From: Datnioides undecimradiatus
Lineage: Eukaryota; Chordata; Actinopteri; Lobotiformes; Datnioididae
Direction: 5' to 3'
Assembly (NCBI GenBank): GCA_008933995.1
Contig: WARS01001853.1
Coordinates: 2,162,001 to 2,226,000, forward strand
DNA: 64,000 nucleotides
The notes under the pieces are model-generated. The model saw only the letters and a list, made by a program, of their open reading frames with translations, was not told the DNA's origin and did not search any database. Of this stretch, positions 47,056 through 58,498 are shown piece after piece. A program made the translations under genes and the position numbers. How positions within the stretch are numbered: position 1 is the first letter of the stretch; the number at the start of each line of letters is the position of its first letter.

Positions 47056-48453
47056 CTGCTGAGAAAAACAGCAACCCACGATGTCACATACCTGAGGTGA
47101 GCTCAGCCAATCAGACGTCAGAAAATATAACATGAAGTATGTGTTTGTGTGTATTGCAGACCTGGCTGCAGTCACCATGGTGACGATATTTTCAGACGGA
47201 TCCATGGCTGCAAGAAATTAAACCAGATTAAAGACTTAATTTCATAAAGTGTGTGTTCTGATCAATATGTCAGCTGATCAGTTTTGTTCTGATCAATATG
47301 TCAACTGATCAGTGTGTGTTCTGATCAATATGTCAGCTGATCAGTGTGTTCTGATCAATATGTCAGCTAAACAGTGTGTGTTCTGATCAATGTGTCAGCT
47401 GATCAGTGTGTTCTGATCAATAAGTCAGCTGATCAGTGTGTGTTCTGATCAATGAGTCAGCTGATCAGAGTATCATTGTCTTTACTTTAACGAGGATAAG
47501 ACCCAGTAAATGTCACGTGATGTCTTGTTTGTGTAACACCTGATCACCATCTGTAGGTTAATCAGCTCCATAAACAGCAGTGAGGAGTGTCAGTGAAGAA
47601 GAGACTGGGTTACCATGGTGACAGAGCGTGCTCAGTTCCATCCTCAGAGTCTGTTGCGCATGTCTGTGGACAGGATGTACGCTGACTCCATCCTCCCATA
47701 GTAACAACCAGGCATCAGAATGACTTGAGGCTCCGCCCACTTCAACGGCACACACTTTACTGACAGCAGAAGCCCCACCCACCTCTGCGTACAACACGCC
47801 TCCTGGAAGTATCACCTGGAACATATCCATAGGTTATAATAATTACCAGAACTCAGGTTATAATAATAACTACTCTAACCTGAAGACCAGACCTGACCTC
47901 CAACCATCTGAAGCTGACCACCACACAGACATGTTCTGATGTCTTTAATGTGTACACCTGGTCATGGCACAGACACACCCACAGCCTCAGGATTACCTTC
48001 AGTATGTGAACCATGTGACTCTGCAACGCCTCCTGGTTTTCAGCAGCACAGATCAGCTGATCGTTGAGCGTCACCATCTCAAACTCATTAGCCGGTCTGA
48101 AATCACATAAATATGGACAGGAAGTGGGAAATGCAGAGGCTACTGGTCACAGCAGGTGCTGCAGGTTAGCATCTAGGGTGCTACGAGTTAACTTTTAGGG
48201 CGCTACAGGTTAGCATCTAGGGTCACGACCTTCTCTGGGTGACTTCTGCCCCTCTGTATCGGTAGTATAAGTAGTACTTGTCAGTAGTGTCAGTAGTATT
48301 TACTCGTCCTTGAGGAAGACAGACAGAACTTCTCGCAAGTCGAGGACATCACACGCTGCTGAGTCGTTTTCTAACGAGAAGAGAAAACGATCTTCTTCCA
48401 GTTTCCCGTGAAGCTCCTCCTCCTCCTCACCTTCACACACACACACGCACACA

Positions 48454-48491
<38 letters not shown>

Positions 48492-50141
48492 AAAACTGGT
48501 TAATTCAGACAAAGCAGAGGTTTCCATGTTTGTCCTCTCAGAGCCACCGTACTGATGTCCTGCTGAGATGATAATGAGAAAAAGGTTTTTTCACTTTGGA
48601 TGACTATGAATTCATCCAGGTGAGTCACCCTACCTGAGGTGGTGGAGTCAGGTCTCCTGTTGGCTGACTGAGGCAGGTAAGGCGGGACTTCTGAATAAAA
48701 AGAGAGAATTACATTCATCTGTGACATCACATGGTCCTGGTCATCAGCACCTGTGAGAAGCTTTACAGGGCTGTGTTTCCTGTGTTGTGTTTCCTGTGTG
48801 TGTGTTACCTGTGTACTCATTGAGTCGGAGCAACTCGGTCTGCAGAGCCTGACCTGCCCTCTCAGCCAGCAGGATGGGGGAGGGACTCTGAGGGTCTGAC
48901 TGACACACCTGCACACAGGTAAGCTCACTCAGGTACAGGATGGAGAGTTCACACAGTTTCTCTGGTTGTTTACACCTGTGATTTAACTGCTGTCACATGG
49001 CACCATATCTGCTGGAAACAGTGATGTCACAGCAGGTGTTCTGCACCTGACTGTAAATGTGATGTTACAGATGCTAACGAATGCTAATCAACTTACAGTT
49101 TTAAACCGTCACCATGGAAACACCAAGATATTCTGATTGGCTGGTGATACATGCTCCACAGCAAACATTTCAGTCTGAGATGATTAATGAGTATCATTAC
49201 GTCAAGACAGCAGGAAGTGATGTAATATCCTTTCTGCATCAGATGAACAAACTCTTATTTCACTTAATTTCACAAATGAAAACCTGCTTAGTGTCATAAA
49301 GCCACGCCTTTTAACCCTGTAAAGCCTGACACATCAGAAACGACAGAAAAATTTTGTGGAACTGAGAGGTTTATTAAACCTATTAAAGCCCTACCATTTG
49401 GTTTGTGATATGTTTTGTATCACATTTGATACACTAGGTGTTTTTGAGGAAAAGAGTAAAAAAAGTTTTAGAAGGCAGAAAACGTGTTAGTTCATATACA
49501 ACAGGTTTTAAGTATCGATCATGTTGAAAAGACAGAGGTCTCAGAAACCTGCGTAGCAAATATGATGCAAATGGTTTATAGGCATAATATTAATAAATGG
49601 ACGCAAAGTAGAGAAAATAAACAAAATAGTTCATTTTAGTTCATAATGTGCAGGAGTCATGCGATCAGCTGCTGAACATCAAGGCCCAAAACAAGACGAT
49701 GAACCATTATTGTCACTGATGATCTACCATTGATCTCCAACAGTGAGAACTGAACCCTGTGGGACCTCATCTCTATTATCACCTTTGATATTGTGTTTAA
49801 TATCATGTTTATCATCATGTTCATCATGTTTATCATCATGTTTATCATCATGTTTATCATCATGTTTATTATCAACCTGATATCACATTTATTTCACACA
49901 TTAAATAAAAACACAAACTAAATGTTTGTGATTTCTTTTTCAGTTGATTCAGCTCAGCTGACGCCTCTGTGAATGTTGTTTAGAAATGAGCACACAAAGA
50001 TCATTCTGTTGATTATTTACTGTGTGTGTGTGTGTGTGTGTGTGGTCATAAATGTACAGGTGAATCAGACCTTTGCTCCCGAGCAGATCAGTGACATCGT
50101 TTCTTCTACATCGTCCCCACAAACCACCTGACGCAGCCTCT

Positions 50142-50182
<41 letters not shown>

Positions 50183-53100
50183 TCACACACCTGTACAGGT
50201 GTCTAATGTGGTCATGTGACCTCAGCTCAGTATGTTTCCATTAAAAGCTTCTGATATGAAACTTTACTGGAATGAATGAGAAACATGCTGAGAATGTGTC
50301 TGTAAACACAATCATTTAGTCTCTCTCTTTGTGTAAATGAATGTTTGTATGAAAAGTGACACTTTGTTCTGTATGAAAACACGTGACATGTACATATATG
50401 TGATTTATATGTTTGGTTTAATGGTGAATGTGTTTTGCTATGTAACACAGGATTAAACCCATGGTTACCATGGTAAAGTGTCAGAGTGAGTCAGACCTGA
50501 TCCATCAGAGAGTGAGAGGTGGTCAGAGCGTGGACTCGTCTGTAGCGCCCCCTGCTGTATTTATCCTTGATGAACTTTGACCTCTCCTCATCAGATGACT
50601 CCGGACGCAGCTGCTCCGCTGCTGGCACAGTTGGAGCCCACACCTGATTGGCCAGTCGGTTACCGTAGGTAACAAACAGCTGGGAGAGGAAGGGGTTAAG
50701 GATCACATGTGAGTGATTCAGCCCCCCTAACCTGTGTGAATGGTTCAGTCCCCCTCTCACCTGTATGAGTGGTTCTGTCCAGACCTTGTTGTCCATCTTC
50801 AGACTGCGTACCTTGGACAGGTTGCTGCCCAGAGCTCGATGCTGACCTGAAAACAGAGACTGTTAGTGATCTGCATTTAAGCCAACAGATGTGTTAGCAT
50901 CATTAGCATTCCAGACAAATTAATCTGTATATCTAGAATCAGTCATATCAATCAAACCTTCATGTGAGCCTTAACATCTGTCTCTTTTTATTCCTGTGTC
51001 ACAAGGTCCCATTTTCACCTACTCCATTTATGATGCATTCAAGTGCAGCACATCCTGCGTATTGCCAGCTACTGATGAACTAGTTTTTTTAGTTTAATGG
51101 TAGGAATGCCTCACAGAGAGTTTAATCCCAGTAGTAAACCTGGACTAGTAACCATGGAAAACAATTTTTGCAGTATCCAGCAACATGGCTGCAGAGTGCT
51201 GATTCAGCTATAACTCTGTTTCAGTAGCACTGTAAGAATGGACTTCAGTCAGGAGATGTTGAGTTACTATGTGTTGCTGACTGTCCTGCAGAAAATAATA
51301 CAGTGCAAATAAGCTAAAGTAGAAAAAGAAATGGTAACTGAAAACAAGGTCCTTTAAACAAGGTACTGAAAACAAGGTCCTTTAAAAAGAAAGAAATATA
51401 TAAATAAATAAAGTAAGGTAAAAAATGTAACATATTTACAAACAATCAGTGCAAGTGAATATTGTGCAATATGGAACTGGTAAAGTGCAATGTGCAACCC
51501 GTAATTATTATTGCTGAGTGTTGAAGAGTCTGATGGCAGGTGGCAGGAAAGACTTCCTGCTCCTTTCAGTCTTGCACCTTGGCGGGATCAGTCTGTGACT
51601 GAAGGTGCTCCGCCGAAACACCTCCAGGTCATGCAGAGGGTGTGAGGCATTGCTCAGGATGGAGGCCAGTTTCCTGAGCATCCTCACCTTGGCTGGACTG
51701 AGTCCAGCTCAGCCCCGATGGTGGAGCTCGCTCTCTTAACCCTCTGGAGTCTAGGGTGTAATTGGCCGTTTTTGACTACTTTTGATTTTACCTTTATATT
51801 TCACTTTAAAAGTTGTTTATCTTGCCTTGCTTGGTATCATTTTGTTCAGCACAACCTCACCTGTGTGAATTTATAGTTATTTTTTAATTTTGACATACTG
51901 TGTTAACACACTAGACCTAAAATCACACAAAAAACATAAAATCCGAGTAAGAAAAAACTACATTTTTTACTGTAAAAACCACATGTTGAACAAATCGTTT
52001 TGATAACTTAGAATGCAAATATAAATTGTAAATTTCAGAAATGAATGTATAAATTTAGCAAACAACAAAGTTATATACAACTATTTACATTAAAATGCAT
52101 GTAATACCCCAGGCGTTTTTGTACAGCTATAATCAGGTGTCACAATAAGATGCCACAATGGCACAAATTATTTGTGCCACTCCAAAAAACAGTTCCTGTC
52201 CACCACAAGACAGAGGGGCACAGCACAGGCCTGACACTTCCAGGGTGTGTCATGACTACTGTTGTCCACCTGGAGGCTGTGGCTATGGGCACAGGAACAT
52301 GAGCAGCAGGCCCGGTCTGGGTAACACCTGCCTTGTCCATGCCACAGAGCTGACACACCAGCTCCACCATGAAGTCTTTGTGTGCCATGGGCTGCACATT
52401 CTTGGCACTGCTCATCTCATGGTGCAAAATAAATGCATTTGTAGTGGCAATGTCCAAGAAGTGCAGCAACATGGTCCTGTACCAGCAGTTTATCTGTGGG
52501 TGGAGTAGTACTGTATGAGCTGGTCTGACAGGTCAACTCCACCCACATTTATTATATTTTATATTATATTATTTATTAGTATATTATAACTAACTAACTA
52601 ACTAAACAATACAAACACGCCAAATGTCATAAATCTGTCAAATATCTAAACGCTCTTGTCGCTATCGTATAATAACACTGTTTCTCTTTGGCCATCATTG
52701 ACGGCCAGTCAAACCCACAACCTTCCCCTTGACCGTAGTAACCAAATGGAGCCTGCTGCCATATTTTTTGATTGGTTGAAAGGGTGTATTTTTCCACCAA
52801 TAGGAAAGGAGGTGTCATGTTTCTTTGCTTGTAAACTCGTTCCTGCAGCCGACAGATCGCTTTCCTCAGAATCGCCCGTTTGTTTTACCGTGTTTTACCG
52901 CAGCAAACATGACGACAATGTTCGGTAAAAACACGATGTAAACAACTCATCATAAGTCGGGTTTTACTTGGCCTATCGACACAATTTAAAAACTAATATA
53001 TAGTTTGAAGTCCGCACTTTCGACACAAATTAATCGCGACTCAGTGAATCTGCGTCTTGCCACTACGTCGTCACGTGATTTGGACGTGCCAGCGCGTCAG

Positions 53101-56100
53101 TCGACTCCAGAGGGTTAATCAGTTTGTTGAGTCTGTTACTGTCCATAGAGCGAGCCCCCCCCCAGCACACAACACCAAAGAACAGTGCACTGGCCACCGC
53201 AGTCTGGTAGAAGGTACACAGGAGAGGTCTGCAGATGTTGAAGGATTTAAGCCTCCTCAGGAAATACAGTCTGCTTTTACCCTTCTTGTACGCTGTCTCC
53301 ATGTGTCTGGACCAGTCCAGCTTGTCATCCAGGTGCACTCCCAGCTACTTGTAGCTGGGGACAACCTCCACCTCCATACCTTGGATGGTGACTGGGGCTG
53401 GTGAGGGCCTCCTCCTCCGGAAGTCAATCACCATTTCCTTGGTTTTGGAGATGTTCAGCTGGAAGTGATTGAGGTTGCACCAGTCCACAAAGTCCGCAAT
53501 CGTGGCCCTGTACTCCTCTTCCTGACCTCCACTGATACAGCCGACGATCACTGAGTCATCAGAAAACTTCTGAACAAAGCAAGCGTCGGTGTTGTACTGG
53601 AAGTCTGATGTGTAGATTGTGAAGAGGAAAGGGGACAAGACAGTTCCTTGTGGGGCCCCTGTGCTACTCAGGAGTGTACTGGAGGCACAGTTCTTTAGTC
53701 GCACAAACTGTGGCCTGCAAGTCAGGTAGTCCGTCGTCCAGTCCACCAGTGCTGGCTCCACCTGTAGCATCCTCATCTTCTCACTCAGCAGTCCTGGCTG
53801 AAATGTGTTGAAGGCACTTGAGAAGTCGAAGAACGTGATCCTTACAGTCGCATCAGAGGAGTCTAGATGGCCATGGGTCCTCTGCAGCAAGTAGATGAGG
53901 GCATCATCCACACCGATGTTGGGCTGGTATGCGAACTGTAGTGGATCCATTTGTGTCCTCACCCTGGTGAGGAGAGGACCAACCTCTCAAGTGTCTTCAT
54001 GACGTGAGAAGTAAGGGCTACAGGCCTGTAGTCACTGGCATCAGCAGGGAGGCTCTTTTTGGGGACTGGAACGATGCAGGACGTTTTCCACAGTGTCGGA
54101 ACCTTTTGTAGTTCCAGACTCAGGTTGAAGAGGTGTGTGAGGATGTTGCACAGCTGACTGGAGCAGGTCCTAAGAAGTCTAGGACTGATACCATCAGGAC
54201 CAGCCGCTTTTCCTTTTTTAAATCTGTCCAGTTCTCTCTTCACCTGAAATGGCTGGAGTGTTATGGGTGAGTATGTTGGGGGTGGAGACTGAGCTGGTGA
54301 GTAGATGGGGGATGGAGTGGGTGGGCTGGGAGGAAGGTTTTGGACTGTGAGGGGGTGTAGTGAGGGGACAGGCAGCTAATGAAAGCAGGAGGCGGAGTTG
54401 TTGAATCTGTTAAAGAAGGCATTCATGCCTTCAGCCTGGTCCTGATCTTCGACAGGCAGGGGTCCTCCCTTCCCCCCCAGGCCTGTGATCTTCCTCATGC
54501 CTGACCAGACCTGTTTCACACTGTCCTGCTGTAGCTGATGTTCCAGTTTCTGCCTATAGGCTTGTTTCCCCTCCCTGATCTTCACCTTCAGCTCTTTCTG
54601 CAGTGCCTTTGCTCTGTCCCTGTCACCCTCCCTGAAGGCCTCTTTCTTTTGGTTTAAAAGGCCTTTCAGGCTGCTGGTGACCCATGGCTTGTTGTTGGGG
54701 AAGCACTGAATCTCCCTGCTGGATACACTGACATCAGCACAGAACTTGATGTATTCAGAGATACAGTCTGTGAGTCCTTCGATGTCATCTCCATGTAACT
54801 CACAGAAAACCTCCCAGTCTGTGAGCTCCAGGTAGTTCTGCAGGGATTCTTCTGCCTCCTGTGTCCAACATTTCACAGTCCTGATGGTGACAGGGGTCCT
54901 CTTAACCACAGGAGTTTCGGAGGGGGAAAGATGACCCAGGTTGTGGTCAGATCCACCAAGGGGAGGTAGTGCTGTGGATTTGTATTTGTACCCTTCACAT
55001 TAGCATACAAAAGATCCAGGGTCTTATCTCCTCTTGTAGGGCAGTCCACAAACTGTTTGAAGGTGGGTAGTGTGCTGGAGAAAGAGGTGTGGTTGAAATC
55101 TCCCGAGAGGAGAATGAATGAGTCCGGGTACCTTGCCTGTAGTCTCGCGATAGTTGCGTGAACACAGGCAGTGTCAGCGTGAGCAGAGGGTGGAATGTAA
55201 ACAATAATGGCGATGGCCACTGTGAACTCCCACGGCAGATAACACGGTCTCAAGCTAACCGCCAGGAGTTCGATGTCCTTGTTACATATCCGTTCTCTGA
55301 TGGTAACATGCCCAGGGTTACACCATCTGTTGTTAACAAGCAGAGCAAGCCCCCCACCTTTCCTCTTGCCACTCGCTTCGGCGTCCCAGTCCACTCATAC
55401 TGTTAAGAAGCCGCTGACACTGGTGTTGCACTCCGGGATGCAGTCCTTCAGCCATGTCTCTGTGAAGCACATAAGGCTGCTCTCCCGGTAGATTTTCTGG
55501 CTACTGACGAGGGTCTCCAACTCCTCCATCTTGTTGTTCATGGAGCAAACGTTCCCCATGGTAACGGACAGAAGAGCTGGTTTATAAGTCTCTCTCCGTG
55601 CTTTCTTCCACCTCCTCCTATTCCTATTTGCACTGGCACGCGTCCCCCTGCGTCTCTTCCGTAGTAATTCCGCCGGTATGTCGTGTCTCGTCCCGACTTG
55701 CTTGGAGAAGGGAGCAAGGTCTAGGAGCTCCTGACGAGAGTAGACAATAGCCAGCTGGCTCTCCTGCTCCGCACAGGTAACTCCACCAAGTAGCAGGCAT
55801 ACTAAAAGAGGTGTAATCCACTCCATTCTGCAATGACTATAACTTAAAGAGGCTAAACACACAAAACAACACCTAAGAACAATCGAATAACCAAAAACAT
55901 ATATATAGACTGAAAAAAAATTAAGCTTAAAGCTTGAGCCTAGACGGAGCTGCTGTAACAGGCTGCCGCTCTGTCGGCACCATACTGACTCTATATCAGT
56001 ACAGTCTGCGACTGTAAGGAATAAATAATAAAAAATGGAAATGTTTCACTCATCCGCTCACCGACAGACAGTACTGTGTCATCTGCATATTGGTTAATTG

Positions 56101-58441
56101 AACACTATGATAGCTCAAGCTCAGAGTGAGCAGGTATAAATATCAGGTGTGATCCAAATGTTCTCTGAGCAACTCTGCATCCAGCTCCACCCTCTTTTAG
56201 GTGCCCCATTGGACCTCCTCCTGTGGGCATCGGTATGATTGTGATATGTACATTTATGGTTATTCAGGGAGACAGGTTCGCACACCAGTTCTTTGTTAGG
56301 TTGTACCTGCACAGGCCTGACAGATGACCAGCAGCAGGTTGACTGATGCCCACTCGGGATTGGCTGAGCCACAGTCGCCGCACACTTTGTTGTCTGGGTT
56401 TTCCCAGAGGCGCATCGCCACCTGGCTGCAGGACAGAGCACTGCGAATAGATGAGGACAGCCTGTCCAACCAGACTGTCAGATCCTTTGACGAATCAACT
56501 GACAGGCTGCAGGCAGAGGGTGGGACCATGGACCGAGTCAGAAAGAGGACAAAAAGGAAGAACCAGGAGAAGAAAGATGAGAAAAGATATTAGACAGAGA
56601 GCATGGCTAAGACATTATAGCTTCAATATTATTTTAGTAAAAGACAGCAACAGACAGACAGATGCTACCACAGACAGGTAGTTAGACGGACAGGTATGTA
56701 CTTGAAACTCTTGTATGGAGTGATGAGAGTAAATGAATGTTTTCCGGATGATTTGACTGTAGCCACATTCAAGGGCACAGAGAAGGAAGCGATGCCCAGC
56801 TGGAAGCCATCCTTGTTGGGATAAATCCAGAGGTCGTGACCCCAGAGAGCGGCGTAGATGCGGCTCCGTGGGTCCTTGATGGTGACTTGTCCATGGAGGT
56901 CTGGTGGGGCAGGGCTTGGCTGGCCACGACATGCAAGCAGAGATGTGACCCAACCTTCATGAACCTCTGAGAGAAAACAAACAGAAGAAGATCAGACACT
57001 GCGACCCTAGAGGTAACACTCTCTGCTGTCCCCCTCCTGCTACAGCTCAGTCCAAACTTGGCAGGCAGGGTTTAACCATGAGCTACGAAACAAGACCATA
57101 AATGACTGATCATGGCATCCCTGCAGTGGCTACCCAGGGTTTATTGACTGCAGCATCTGCTCAGTGGAGCATTGACCTGGCTCAGCTCATTACCCGGGAA
57201 TCGTTCAGGTGAAAAAAAAAAATTCCACAGGTATGAGAAGTCAATGTAAAGATGTACGTTGTGCGCAGATGTACAGATGGATTTCACTGCATTCTCATGA
57301 AGAGGAAACACGACAAAGGCTGCAGGAGAATGAGTTTCTGTCGAGTTCAGAGTCACACGAAAACCACCAAAACACTGTGATCTGTTACTACAGCCTGTTG
57401 CAGCCAGCTGACACTGGCCCAGACCCTGCAGAGTACAGCCAAACCACCCCTCCCTTGAATTGAGAAATTGGATTAGAGTACAGCAGCAGTGTTCTCACCG
57501 TCACTATGAGCCATGAAGTCATAATGTTTCTTCTTGAAGTAAACCGAGAATCTGCCTTTGTCTTGTTTCTTCACATTTGTGATACTGGAGACATGAAACA
57601 GCACCTCACTGAACTGGTCCTGGTCAACAAAACAACCCATCAGTGTAGGGACAGACAGACAGTCACAACAGGTATACATGAGGTGAGACAGGTGTGTAAG
57701 GTGAGACAGGTAGAGAGACGTTCACTGACCGTGCGCTTTTTCCACAGAGACATCATCTGCCCGTCCAACACCGCCCATAAAACACTGTGTCTGTTGGAGA
57801 CAGAGAGGAAAAATGTTCTCCATCTGCTCTTCATCCACCCATCCATTCATCCACCCATCCATTCATCCATACACCCATTCATTCATCCACCTATCCATCC
57901 ACCCAACCATACACCCATTTATTATTCATCCATCCATCAACCTATCCATTCATCCACCCATCTAATCATCCACCATCTATCCATACACCCATTCATTCAT
58001 CCACCCAACCATACACCCATCTAATATTCATCCATCCATCCACCCATCCATTCATTCACCTATCTACTCACCCACCATCCACCCATCCATTCATCCACTC
58101 ATCCATTCATCCAACCATCCACCCATCCATCCACCATCCACCCGTCTACTCATCCATGATGGAGTTGGTGGTGGTGGTGGTGATGGTGATGATGGCGGTG
58201 GTGGTGGTGGTGGTGATGGTGGTGATGGTGATGTGATAGTGGTGGTGATGGTGACGGTGATGTGACAGTGGTGGTGATGGTGGTGATGTTACCTGAAGCC
58301 CTTCCAGACATCCAGCCAGCTGGATCGAACCACGGCGCTCTGTGGAGCTGAACTCCCACTGCTGCCTTTCTTCCTGGACACTCGAATGGTTGCCGTTCTG
58401 CCAGATGCACACACTCTGACCACCTGGATTTCCCCTGAAAT

Positions 58442-58498
<57 letters not shown>

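Noticed and set aside
49310-49660. Second piggyBac-type element starting TTAACCCTGTAAAGCC
   Set aside because: Only one plausible end; no inverted partner with TTAA within the next several hundred bases, so it was not called as an element.
57141-57356. Possible extra ARAP exon ([15 protein letters not shown]) between PH1 and PH2
   Set aside because: Phase-compatible acceptor, but the donor is weak and the translation does not resemble the PH C-terminal helix. Flanking exons already join in phase without it.
57506-58236. Frames of 172 and 149 codons with HPSIHPPIH repeats
   Set aside because: CCAT/CATC tetranucleotide repeat inside an ARAP intron.
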